Of a stretch of DNA of 64,000 nucleotides, positions 42,763 through 54,152 are shown piece after piece; the first letter of the stretch is position 1; the number at the start of each line of letters is the position of its first letter. The translations under genes were made by a program, and so were the position numbers. The stretch comes from Gymnopus androsaceus JB14 (lineage: Eukaryota > Basidiomycota > Agaricomycetes > Agaricales > Omphalotaceae): the NCBI GenBank assembly GCA_009733575.1, contig ML769387.1, positions 124,001-188,000 of the forward strand. The letters are read 5' to 3'. The notes under the pieces are model-generated. The model saw nothing but the letters and a program-made list of their open reading frames with translations. It was not told the DNA's origin and made no database searches.

Positions 42763-45675
42763 TCAAGCTTCACTCGTACCAATTCCACTCAAAGAAACCA
42801 ACACTTCTTCCATGCTTGGACGGGAGCACGGCAACTTATTCCAACACTTGTCCAAAACGTTTCTGAAAGTTCCTTCATCCTTCTCCACCGAACGCACACA
42901 GTTGGAATTTAGGCCGATATCGAAACTGTGGGCGATGGGAACCGCTGGATCCAAATTGAACATGCGCCTGACTGAATCGGCCAGATCGGAGCCTCTCGAG
43001 GGAGAGACGCCATGTAGAATGTCGACAACGACAGAGTAGTCATTCTTCCGGTTCGCGTGCGGAAGTTTGCCTGTTACAATCTGAGGAAACGTTAATGACC
43101 ATCTAGGTCTAGTGAACAGGGAAACTTACCTCTAAACAAACAGACGCGAAAGCGTACACATCACTCGCTGTAGTCACTCTCGGAGAAGTCCGTTGAGTTC
43201 CTGCTCCAGCCGTTTCCTTTCCGGCCTCCATTCCCTCTTCTGCATCCTGGTCTTCAACCAGCGCCAGCACAAGTTCAGGAGCCAGCCAACGCGTGCTTCC
43301 ACCACAGAATGAGGAGGAAGAAGAGCGGCCCTTGGTGTCTTCACCTTCATCATTAGAGAGATTGGAAAGATCTTCCATGACCTTGGATAGCCCAAAGTCC
43401 GTGATCACGGCCTGCTCGTGTGCATCGACGAGGATATTGCCCTACAAACAAAAAGGATGAGAATACGACCTACGCTGAGATATAGAGTAGCGCTTACCCC
43501 CTTCAGGTCTCCATGTACAACGGGAGGTTCAAAGTGATGCAAATAAGCAACCCCGGAGGCTACTTGAATCACCTAAATAACAAGAACGTCAGTCAATCCT
43601 ACGTCGACGTATAGAAGAAGATTGCACCGTACCAGCTTCAGTCTATCTGCCCTTGGCTTTCTCTTCAGATAGCTGGATATTGTCCCGTTGTCACACCACG
43701 CCGACACCATCCCGATACTGGTCGAGGTTTGCATTATCCCGTACAACGTTGCGAGATTACGATGACAAAGCTGGTGCCAGGTGAGCAGCTCTGCGTGGAG
43801 GCGCTGTGTGAGATGTTAATAAGTACGACTGGTATCCGCGGACAGATATTCACCTTGAGCAGCTTTTCTCGTAAGCCCTGAACCATGACCTGGCGGAGAT
43901 ACTTGATCGCAACCTGAGTACTGTACTGAGTATATGGCATAACAGTGAAGTGAATTCCTCGACATACCACTCTTGTTTTCCTCTCAACCGTGTCGAACCA
44001 CTTTCCCGTCCACACATCACTAAACGCTCCAAAGGCCACAGCGTGCTCGCCGATGACTTCTACCTGCATTACCAAGGAAAGATTAGGAACCGCAAAGTGC
44101 CATTCTGATGAAAATTAACTTACCTCTCCCGTCAAATCGCTTAGGACTATATTACGCCTGAGCGTCCACATCTTCTTCATACCCTCCAAGCCAAACTTTT
44201 GTCTGCATCGCTGCTTGAGGCGACTATAGTTGATATATTGGTCCGGCATCCACCGGTAGTGGAACGCGTCGTACGAGGAAATCGATCGCACGATGGAGGA
44301 AAGTGAAGAGAAGAATAGCTTTGGTCCAAAGATTTCAGAGAATTCATGAATGCTGTCATCACCAATCGTGCTCGGTTCGTCGCTCCCGTACGCAGTGTCG
44401 ATCTGAATAGCAAGTTGTTCCAAGATGTCGTTTGGTATGTCTGCGGTTGTTTCTGTTGTCGTCCAGGTTATCTGGTTGACCTCAGCCTTAGGCGTGTTGA
44501 GATCGAGATGATGGATGAATACCTCCCTGCTTCGCCGTATGGGAGGGACACTGGAAAGTACCATGGCATTTCGGAGGTGAATATCTAGTTCGAGCTCAAG
44601 TCCGACTTCGATAAAGGTTGGGAGGACGTTGAAGAAGTCGCAGCCGTCTTCACTGCGAAGAAGGTAGAGCGCCAATGTTGGAAGAATCGGGAAGAAGCAA
44701 TCAAAAGACTCGGATTCTCTGGAAAGGCTTGAGAAACGCGAAGAGAACGATAGGAAACTACGACTTACGGGGCCTTTGCGATGCCACTACCGCCACCAAA
44801 ACTTTCATCCAAAACTCCAAAGCAACATTCTGGAAGAATAAACTCGCGATCTTCTTCAGCGGCAACACCGAGACAAGATCTCCGCCTCACGACAATATTG
44901 CCAGCAATGCCTGTTCAAGATCATCAAGGCAAGAGTCCTTCCGGACAGACAACTTGTGATTTGGTTTAAAAGGATAGGGTAACAATTTCGACGGTGGAAT
45001 AGAAGCAGCGCCACTAGATGGTTTCATCTCCCATGTAGGAGTTTCGAAAAACTTGCGAAAGGCCCTCAACACAGTCTGTAGACGGACTTGACGAATGAGA
45101 GGGCTGTAAACGGAAAGGATCGTTTTGCCTTTGGTAGAAACCTCGAGGTCCATCGGTTCCATAAGCTCTTGCACAATTTGTCGGTACTGAGGTCCATTTC
45201 GGAAACGAAGAAAGACGAAGAATTTGATAATAGCAGACAAATCATGTGGGCTGATAGGAATGCGCAGGTGGGTACTATCCGCCTGCGAGTATACCCTTTG
45301 ATTATCCAGGGTAGTCGAAGGATATAGTTTGTCGATCAACTTTTGTAGGGCTTCCTCCGCTTGTGACTCAAGGCTCATGAAGGCGCTTTCTGCCTTGTCG
45401 TATGCCGCTCGTGAGTTGGGAGAGCAAGCAAAGCCAATATCCTGTAAAATGGAGCGACTACGGCGAAACGCTAACTCTGGAATAGATGTCGCTTCGCTGA
45501 GGTTGGAAGAGTCCACATCGTATATGTGAACTCGTGAGCGAAAAGTAGGAGCATGACCACCTCTGGAAAGGAAATGATAAAACTTGAATCTGGAGCGTTT
45601 AAAGCTTGGAGCTCACGAGGATAGCCAAAACTTCCAGAGAAACTGGGGAATATAATGGGGGACGTCAAAGTTCAT
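42763..45675 (-). CDS. DUF4238 domain fused to a TKL-like protein kinase
   Basis: The N-terminal half looks like DUF4238: MNFDVPHYIPQFLWKFWLSS, then GGHAPTFRSRVHIYDVDSSN, LESQAEEALQKLIDK, IPISPHDLSAIIKFFVFLRF, EDREFILPECCFGVLD, VEVGLELELDIHLRNAMV-type text, and YRWMPDQYINYSRLKQRCRQ. It runs through an intron into a kinase: GEHAVAFGAFSDVWTGKW (Gly loop), VAIKYLRQV (Lys), VVHGDLKGNILV (catalytic loop, HGD in place of HRD), ITDFGLSKV, STRWLAPELVLA and TASDVYAFASVCLEIVTGKL, ending SGIGTSEA. Catalytic Lys, Asp, Asn and DFG are all present. One gap between exons near 44890-44960 was bridged by frame only. DUF4238 function is unknown. Confidence 0.75.
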
Positions 45676-46492
45676 CCTGGAGCAACATGAAGCGACGCTG
45701 GAGACGGAGGAAAGAGAAGCAAGACACACTAAAGTCGACCAAGTTTCGAGAGAAGAACATCGATCTAGAGATAAAGTTGAGGCCGATAATTACCCTTTGC
45801 TGTTGAAAGTATATCGGACATTGGTCTTTATATGAATTGCTGTGAAGGGCATGATGTTCCTATTGAACGTGGGGCATGAGGTTTACGTCACTATCATCGG
45901 CGGTGGTGTACAGGCGGTACGCGTTAGCGCTGAAAAGAGCGCCCAGTGACCTCATGCCGTCGGCACGTACTCCTGCTATAAAAATTTTGTGCTGTCTTTT
46001 CTTTCTTTCTTTATCGCCACCATTAGACAGTTTCCTCCACTCAATTTCCTACGTTGGAGGACGATGCGGTTCAGCGGAGAAGGATGTATTGGTTTATAGA
46101 ACTCACTAGCTTTTTTTCTTCATGGCGAAGTGAGTGTCAGACCAATTCTACATACATACTGTACTTTTTTACTGTTATGTTTAGTGGCGAATAAATGGCT
46201 TTAACTGTGCTTTATTCCCTCCTTGTACTACCATTACGTGTGCTTGCAATAGACCTTCCTGGTATCCGTTTCTTAAAAAAACCAAGCGCGTGCACCCATT
46301 CCCACTTTCTCAAAGGAGCGGGGAGTACGAATAACGCCTCTGTACTCTCGGACGGTCATATTGTTTAGACTCGGCGTCGACTATACGGCCTTCTTTACCT
46401 CAGGTTTACTCTACCAGTGTCCAGAAACGGACACCTGACGACGCAGCTAGCGGTTCGCTCAAATCATTCTTCGAAACTATTGGCTGTCATTA
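45676..46492. other. Intergenic, nothing recognised
   Basis: About 0.8 kb between the DUF4238-kinase start and the GPI14 stop. Short ORFs and a pyrimidine-rich tract (about 45995-46010) only. Confidence 0.4.
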
Positions 46493-47939
46493 TTATTGCT
46501 TCGCCTCTGCATACTTTCTATCGTACCCTTGCATCAGTTGTGCAACAACCCAGCAGTTGCCAACAACATATACCAATCCTCTAATCCACAATCCATAAAA
46601 CACATCCGAGCCGAGGAATTCCAACCTATAAGCTTCAGAAAGCCACAGAGCCTGGACTGCTACCCAAACTGCCACGCAAGCGACTGCATTTGTTCGTGAT
46701 AACGAGCTGCGGGGTAGGATGAGAGGCAGGAGGAGTAGATACCACAGAAAGTACTGCAAGCAGAGTTTAAGAAGGTGTAAAAAGATGAGGATCCCTCGAC
46801 TCACCTGAGACGTGCAGACCTTGTTAAACACCACGAATAGCACGGTCTGAACAAACCAAGCAAAAGGGAGATGCTGTTTTGGATTGTCCAAATAGCAGGC
46901 CTGTACCTATAGCGAGTGTCATCTGCGGCACAAAACTTGTGAGCGGAGACTGGAGCACGCGGTTCCAGGTGGAAAGCGACGCCAATTGAGACGCGTCGTG
47001 GTTGAGAGTGGGATACGTCAAATACGTGAGGTAAAAGTAGGGAGAGAAATTGTGACGATGGTCCAAGCGATGAAGATGGTAGAGGTATGATTCGTACAAG
47101 AAGGGATAACCCCAGCTGAGAAAAGGGTTAGTAAAAAGACAGATACAGAGCTAAGAAGACTCACATGAGATAGCATATCCCATTCAGCAGTGCAAACGTC
47201 GACACGCTCAAAACGCCAAACCTAATAGTCCTCCAGCTGAGATACTTCAATCTCGGACCCTGCCAGAGTGCTGATGCAAGCAAAGCCATAGATGGCAGGA
47301 TATATTTTCCAGTGAACGCTGATTCCCAGCATTACTGCAGCAACATCCCAGTGATTTTTGAGCGCGCCATACAATGTAAGAAGCACAAAGAGGCAGAGAA
47401 CAGACTCTGAAGAGCCACGGGTCGAAATTGAGAATACCATTGGGTTCAAGAGGTGCAATGCAGCGTATAAACGTCGCAGTTTTCGCTGCATTCTGGGTTT
47501 TCGGAAGGACAGAAGAGACTAGGAGGTTGTAGAGCAATATTCCATTGAATACGTCGCAGGCAGCGAAAAGGTATTTTCCGAAAGAAGGATGGAGCCAGTC
47601 ATTTGGTGAAATGACCAGTGCGAGCAATGGAGTATAGCGGTATGTTTCTCTGCTGTATGGGCTGGAAAAGGATCAATAAAGCTACAATTGTCATCGAAGC
47701 ATTACTCACTCTCCAACGTTGAATACGTAGCCCAAGGGCCCTTGAGCTTTATTCTGTTCTCCTGGTCCGGGATGTAAGAGAAATTGTGCAGCATCCGTGA
47801 AAACACGGTAGTCGACGTCGGTGTATTTCACAATTGACCTCGCATCGTGCCATTCACTGTACAGAATGAGAACGACGCGTATAATAATGGATATTATCAA
47901 GACATTGCGAAAAGAACAGAATATGGAGGCAACAGTCAT
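46493..47939 (-). CDS. GPI14: GPI mannosyltransferase 1 (PIG-M type, GT50), with apparent frameshifts
   Basis: Adds the first mannose to the GPI precursor in the ER lumen. The N-terminus has a helix and the DXD region (KYTDVDYRVFTDAA), then YRYTPLLALVI, FGKYLFAACDVFNGILLY, LLNPMVFSISTRGSSES, VHWKIYPAIYGF, FALLNGICYLI, the signature HRLDHRHNFSPYFY, VFNKVCTSQ, YFLWYLLLLPLILPRSSL, and a last helix. The order and spacing match PIG-M. The frame shifts by one base at about 47470 (KTATF to YAALHLLNPM) and again at about 47258 (CISTLA to GPRLKYLSWRTI), and no intron explains either. GPI14 is essential in yeasts, so the shifts may be sequence errors; otherwise this copy is dead. Confidence 0.8.
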
Positions 47940-48053
47940 GAATGTAGTAAGAACATATGTAAGAACAACGGCATATCCGGTATGTACTCAAATAAAAACT
48001 AGCACAGCCCAACGCTTTCAGCAACTTAACCCCAGCTCTACATAGATGCAGAT

Positions 48054-49000
48054 TTAAATCTAAAGGACGATATGAGATTGAAAACCTTCATTCAAGAGCA
48101 ATGCACTTACGTATTGTGATACCCATCGGAAACCTGAAGGTGAAACGTTCAGAACGAGGTACGAGAGATACAGAGAAAGAGATAAACGTACCGTCCCCGT
48201 AGCCCTGTCTCTGGACAACGGAGCACATGAAAATTTCGATAGGTCGAATGTCGGTGAGGGGAACCTTGCCCTACAGTCATTCATAAGAGTTCAAATTCTG
48301 CAAGAGACTAATGGCAGGTAACGAACCTTTCCTGTAGTCTGCCACAAACCAAGGTGATGCCTAAGCTCCTCCTCACTGACAGCACCGGGTGCGTCAATCT
48401 TGTTACCGAGAATAAGGAAAGGAACTTTGGAGAGTTCCTCGATGGCGAGGAGAGCGTCGAGCTCTGCTTTGGATTCAGGGAATCGTTCAAAGTCGGCGCT
48501 GTCTACCAAGAAGACGATAGCGTCGACTTCGGGGAAGTAATCACGCCAGAGACGACGAGCTGAAGAAATGGGAATTGGGATTGAAAATGAATGCAAAGTA
48601 TGTAGACTCACCTTGCTGATGTCCTCCCAAGTCATACGTGGTAAACTTGACATTTCCAATGGCCAGTTCCTCCGAAGCTAAGGATATACATTAGCCAAGT
48701 AGCAGGTATTATACTATCTGGCACATACTTGGATGCAATGTAGGTTGCAAAGTCGCTAATCTGTCGTTCTTGAGCATGTGCAGCAAAGTCTACAAAAGAG
48801 CATGAATTTCCAGTCAAGTTTTCAAAGGTTCGTACGTACCGTCTTTCCTGCATTATCGAGACCGAGGAACAGAATTTTAGCATTCTTGTGCAACAAACCT
48901 TGGTGCAAAAGTATTTAGCACATGCGAGCGTTTTGACGGAGAAAAGGCGGTAAATACCGAGTTGAGCAAGAACGTCCCAGAACCAGTTGATAATGAACAT
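48054..49000 (-). CDS. SAR1: COPII small GTPase Sar1
   Basis: Starts COPII coat assembly at ER exit sites. The amphipathic N-terminus [15 protein letters not shown] leads to [19 protein letters not shown] (P-loop), the switch motifs [20 protein letters not shown] and [59 protein letters not shown] (NKxD), [11 protein letters not shown], then [20 protein letters not shown] and GFRWVSQY. The last exon holds a single codon and the stop (ATT TAA, 48054-48059) after an intron of about 49 nt. All GTPase motifs present and frame intact over seven or eight exons. Confidence 0.95.
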
Positions 49001-49902
49001 TGTTAAATGAAAATGAGTAGAAGAACTGAAAGGGAAAAAGTAGATGGAAGATTTAAGAGAGTTGCGAACAAGCGCTCAAGCGTGGCCCCAGGCCGTCACG
49101 TTGAGCAGTGCACACGTCACTGCACGTCGTCCCGGAGGAATTAGCTTCAGATATACTCTACCTTTCCTGCTGCAGCCATGTTCTTCAGGAAATTTGGCCT
49201 TCATCGAACCATTCTCTACACGCTGTCCTTTAAAAGTTGTCCACAAAGATTCAGCCGAATACGAGGTCCACTATACCGATAGCGTAGCACAGAGTCCGGT
49301 CATCTCCTGTTGTAATCTAAAGCAAGTGAACGAGAAGAGAAAGTATCGTCGCGTAGTTCAAGGGATGCTGCTATTCCAATACTTCTCCTTATTCTCGAAT
49401 ACTCCGGAATCTCCTCCCTAGCTCATACTTGAATCTCTACAAGGATTTCGGCTGATTCTCGTGTATAATACTCTAGGGAAATCCTTAATTTCAACTCCGG
49501 CTCATCTTTGCCTAATTTAAACGCTTGCATCTTTAAAAGACTTTAAGGCGTGCTTGCGACTCTAAATGCCGACTTCCAATATACACTGGGGTCCAGATAC
49601 TTAGTAGTGTGTGTCAGTATCAGTTTCTCTTGTGCTGATAAATAAAATAGCACGGGCACAACTACGAGCCGGCGAACAATAATTACACTACGAAATTCAT
49701 TTGCACAAGATTCAAAAGAGAATACTCTCTGCCGGCTAGTAGTAGTACCAAGTAAGTGTTTCTATACTCATTTGACAGTGAAGACGCGTCTTACTGATCC
49801 GTCGGAACTGCCGGAAGGCTGAAGCCGTCTTGATACGTCTTCACAAAAATATCATTTATCTTTCAAGTTCTACGCAATTAATTTTTCACCATAAACACTA
49901 CT
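49001..49902. other. Intergenic, promoter region of SAR1 and of the SDR gene
   Basis: About 0.9 kb. An ORF on + (49044-49421) overlaps the SAR1 upstream region and has no domain. No repeat or RNA gene recognised. Confidence 0.4.
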
Positions 49903-51166
49903 ATGGGCCCAGTAAATTCAACACGCAAACAGTGGGACATCTCCTCCATTCCTGGCCTAACTGGTCGCGTCGCAGTTGTGACTGGTGGAAACGCTGGACT
50001 TGGGTTCGTCACTGTTCGTGAGCTCGCTCGAAAGGGCGCACACGTGTAGTAAGTATCTCCCTCCAAGTATTCAGCCACAACTAACGATGTCACAGTATGC
50101 TCTGCCGACAAGAATCTCGCGCTCTAGCTGCCATTGAGAAGATCAAGTCAGAACTAAAACCCGGGACGCAACCTGATATCGATTACATCAACATTGACCT
50201 TTAGAGCCTCAAATCAGCAAAGCAGCTGCTGAAGAATTAATGAAACGCGAGACGAGGCTAGATATCTTGATTAACAACGCAGGGATTGTAGGTGCATGCT
50301 ATTCTATTCTAGCGAAGCATTTTAACTTTCAAAATCAAGATGGTTACCCCGTACGAACTCACCGCTGACGAGATCGAGGTTCAAGCTTGTAATGGAACTG
50401 GACATTTCGCTTTAACTGTCCCTCTCCTTCCTCTATTGAAACAAACCGCTGCAACGCCGGATCCGCATGTCCGGATAGTCAATATTACTAGTAATTCGTA
50501 TAGTTTGGCGAGCTTGGGAGTGATCCGGACTTCTCTACCATTGAGGGCTTAAACCAGCGGACTTGGTCAGCTAGGGTAAGGTATGGGTTGTCAAAGTTGG
50601 CTGTCAGTGCGAGCTTTATCTTTTTCAAGAAATATTAAACTCCTGACTGACATTACAGAATATTCTATTCACCAATGAACTTCAGAAACGTTTGAATGAG
50701 TCTGGAACGAAGAACATATATTGCATCTCTGTTCATCCTGGTGGAGTATCCACGGAATTAATGCGAGGTGCGTTATTCATTTCAGCGCTCTTCAATCCTG
50801 TGGCGTCGAGTGTTGATATTCGCCTTCTTGTCAGGTCCTATTCAATCCTGGCCTTACCTATGGCCTGTGTTCTCATTTATGAGCATGATCTTCCTAGCCC
50901 CTGAACAGGGTGCACTGACACAGCTATATGCAGCGACGGCGCCGGAAGTAGAAGAGCAGGATTTAAAGTACGTATTCATTACTCGATGCTTCCCTGACGA
51001 TTGGCTAACGATTGCTAACGAAATAAATAAATCCTCCACAGAGCTGCACTCTTATACTCCAATTGCGAAGCTAACTTCCAAAAGTAAGCTTGCAGAGGAC
51101 AAGGACGGCAAACTGGGGGGACAGTTTTGGGATCTTTGCGAGAACCTAGTGAAGGAGAAGACCTAA
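49903..51166 (+). pseudogene. Short-chain dehydrogenase/reductase with nonsense and frameshift
   Basis: Rossmann-fold oxidoreductase: GRVAVVTGGNAGLGFVTVRE (NAD(P)-binding TGxxxGxG), RLDILINNAGI, ELTADEIEVQACNGTGHFAL, IVNITSNSY, YGLSKLA (catalytic Tyr-x3-Lys), VHPGGVSTELMRG, PYLWPVFSFMSMIFLAPEQG, ending FWDLCENLVKEKT. An in-frame TAG lies at 50202-50204 where relatives have a sense codon (IDL*SLKSAKQAA), and a base is missing near 50524 (LASLGVI to PDFSTIEGLNQ), which breaks the link to the catalytic Tyr. Other introns are canonical. It is a recently broken member of a family that reduces or oxidises unknown alcohols or ketones. Confidence 0.7.
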
Positions 51167-51680
51167 AAGACTGAGGGTTTATTTGACATCCGGCGTTCGC
51201 CCATGTTACTAGTCTGGCTGAGCAGACGTCTTGGGTACCGGGCTATACCTAATACCGATGGATTTTGAGGAGGCGATACTCATACTGGACATGACACCTG
51301 TGTGGAGATGAAGTTTGTCGAACATCTTCGAATCCAGACCATATATATAAATTTTTTCTTATCTTCAACCATCTAATACATAAAGGAAAATCCGTAGCTC
51401 GAACATGATCTCGGGAGCCACAATGGAAAAAATATATACTTACTGACGACTACAGAGTGAATGTACAGGATAGGGAGACAACATTATAGGAGGTGCTAGA
51501 GTCGGTGATTGTGAGACCGCCCAAGTGTGATCTCAATTTGAAACCATCACAGCTGTCAACATCACTAATAGCTTTTGCGCGTTAACCTAATTATGCTCCT
51601 TTGCTTCTACTCATAAAGTTGGCACCTGGACCAACTTGGTTCATCCCCCACTCTTGCTGTCAAATTTTTCCGAGACCACC
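51167..51680. other. Intergenic, upstream of the PC-esterase pair
   Basis: No gene. AT-rich, no recognisable repeat. Confidence 0.4.
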
Positions 51681-53392
51681 ATGTCCAGGTTTTCCAGAGC
51701 CCCCAGGCTACGAATGGTCCTCTTCTTCCTATCCCTTTTCTTAATCTACTCTTTTCATCAGCATCTGGGTTACTGGATGGACTCTCGCTCGTTTTTGGAA
51801 CAGCCTTTAGATATTTTTGATCCTGCAGAATACTCGTATCATCACTCGGAAGACGCGCCTTCTCTTTCATGGAAAGAAGCTGAAGAAGATATAATAGAGG
51901 TCAAGGCTCCTGTTTCTCCCGCGCAATCGCCCTTCTGCCAGTCGTACGAATGTGGCAAAGGCAAATGGACGCCTCGTAGAAATCCATTTACTTCTCTAGA
52001 GCACTTTCAATCAGCCCACTCAAATTCCTACCACCCAGTTTGGTATGCATGCGATCTTTGGAACGCTGAAAGAGTAAAAGCCGAAGGCGAAGAGAATATG
52101 AAGCGGGCGGGGCAGAGGCTAGTGGATATGATGAATTGGGAATGGCTTCCTGACAGAGGGAAGCTTCTTGAATACGACCCAATAGAGTTTGTTGTGCGTA
52201 TGCTGAAAAGTCCAGGCGGCCTCATTCTTGTTGGCGGTGAGATCTTCTTCAACTCATTCAACAACTATGCACCTACTCATCCCACAGATTCAATCACCCG
52301 TCAGCACTGGCATGCTTTCTATGTCCATTTCCTCCACCACGACATCACATACCACTCAAATCCCGAACACCTACCTCTAGCAGGAACTCCCAGCGTCGAC
52401 CAATTTGTCCTGAAAAAGAATTCTCCCATGTACAAGGTATTGCAAGAAAAAGCTGGCGTTCCAGACTCGCGCATGGAGCGCCCGTTTTTCACTATAATGG
52501 AGGAACATATGGGTATAGGAGAAGCAGATATCAGGGCTATAACTAACGTGAAGCCAGACTTTGAGTGGGCTCACAAATTCAGACGAATAGAAGGATGGGA
52601 GGATCATATGAAGTGGCTGGCTACGCCTCGAGAAGGCGAAGAGGACTCGGTCACGGAGGATACGTTGGTTATGATCAATGCTGGCGCACACGTACGTCCA
52701 TTAGCAGTGGATTATTCTGCCGATTGGTAACGAAGAAACCCTCATCAGTGGTCGCGTCAAGAACTCCCTATGCTGCGCGCTCCTACCGAGATAGAAGAAA
52801 AAGCCTTATTGACAGACGCGTATGCCCGAATGGTAAATTTCTTGTCACCACCAAAGCTATCTCGACTGACTGGATTAATTCCAACACTAGATTGACCTGG
52901 TCACCGGTCGTCTTCGCCTATAGAACGAACGTCCATCTACTACCGCTCTACTGCGCCTGGTCACCCAGGTTGTAAAGACTCTGGTGCGCCACACAAAGAC
53001 ATGGCCGACGCAAGGCTTAAAGAACAATTTCTTGTACAACGTCTCCAAGACCAAGTTGTCACTGGATGGAGAAAAACTAGGACGATCAAGATGGGATTGG
53101 GATGAATTCAAACACCACAATGAGATGTGGAACAGCACAATACAGTCGATTATGGAGGAGAGACCCGAAGAGTCGAAAGATGCAAAGTGGTACTACCTGG
53201 ATGTGTGGGATCTATCCTTGCAGCGGCCGGAAGCTCATTTAGAGCCTCCGCAGGATTGTTTACATTGTGAGCTTCCTTTTATTTGAGCTAGTTGTGTATT
53301 CAACAAATTGAACAGGGTGTTTACCGACGGTATTTGACGATTGGACAAAATTATTCTACCATACAGTTAATATAGAGGAAGGTCGGCAGTAG
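51681..53392 (+). CDS. PC-esterase-family protein, copy A (probably frameshifted)
   Basis: A type II membrane protein: MSRFSRAPRLRMVLFFLSLF gives an N-terminal anchor, then a luminal domain of the PC-esterase (trichome-birefringence-like, SGNH) family. The unspliced read gives ILVGGE, but removing a 51-nt intron (52237-52287) gives VGDSITRQHWHAFYV, the GDS motif with catalytic Ser. The C-terminal motif is DCLHWCLPT, giving DxxH. Later exons compare base by base with copy B: a base is missing at about 52909 (CT for CTC), and the frame must change again by about 53060, so the segment RSTAPGHPGCKDSGAPHKDM is out of frame. The spliced 3' part (GRSRWDWDEFKHHNEMWN) is clean. The family is thought to act on polysaccharide acetyl esters. 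Confidence 0.6.
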
Positions 53393-53465
53393 AATGACCG
53401 TTTGGTCGTTGGTTAGTCAAAATTTGTGAAAGCCGCTATATTACTGACGTCCAACTCAAACACAG

Positions 53466-53721
53466 GAGTTATCTATGGGATATATATTTTGGGTCGGTAG
53501 AGACTTTAGATAGGGATAGGGAATACATACACTCTTTTGACGCGCAAGTCCCAGAACACTATTCAGCTGAGAAATTTCGTTCGATTACGAAGCGGAAAAT
53601 CGGTCCTGAGTATGAACCGGTGAGTGATAGTCTAATGCGACACCATACCTTTCAAGAAACTGACATTCCATCCAAGCTCGATCGAACGCTGCGCGTTCTC
53701 ACAGCACTCCTTTTTTGCTGA
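53466..53721 (+). pseudogene. Two orphan exons of an unknown gene between the PC-esterase copies
   Basis: Exon 53466-53619 reads SYLWDIYFGSVETLDRDREY and SFDAQVPEHYSAEKFRSITK with RKIGPEYEP, ending at a clean gtgagt donor. After a 57-nt intron, exon 53677-53721 reads LDRTLRVLTALLFC and stops. Phase is kept across the junction, so this was coding. No 5' exons were found. No family recognised. It may be a fragment captured when the esterase was duplicated. Confidence 0.4.
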
Positions 53722-54152
53722 TAGCTACAGCTTATTTCCCGACGCCTCCTAGGCGTTGAGTACGCACACAGCATCACATAAGGATGGGCCATATGCAAGT
53801 CAAGAGACTATAGCGGGCCCTCGCGCCCCTGTCGGTAGCGTCAATTATAGTTGCCTTGAAAACTCCTTAAACCCTGTCGTGAAACCGCTCCACAATTTCT
53901 GATCGACCTAGTGCTTTCAAGTTCCAGTCGACATTCACTAATTCATCAAAGTCTTCACCCATCCAAGTGAGTAGACGAGTTAGCGATGGCGAATAAAGCT
54001 TTCCACGTTGATTCGAATCCATAACACATTGGCAAGCAAGGTTCTGGTGGTAAAGCTCTCGGCCGGAGGTAAAATGTTTCGGAGGATAGATCTCAACTTG
54101 TAACCATTGCAGCAACAAATTATTCAAACCCGTTTATGCTTTCACATCCGTC

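Noticed and set aside
49044..49421. 125-residue ORF upstream of SAR1
   Set aside because: No domain, low-quality composition, covers the SAR1 promoter; no support.
52225..52260. Loss of the catalytic Ser in the PC-esterases (VGGE instead of VGDS)
   Set aside because: Removing the GT-AG intron in both copies restores VGDSITRQH, so the motif is intact after splicing.
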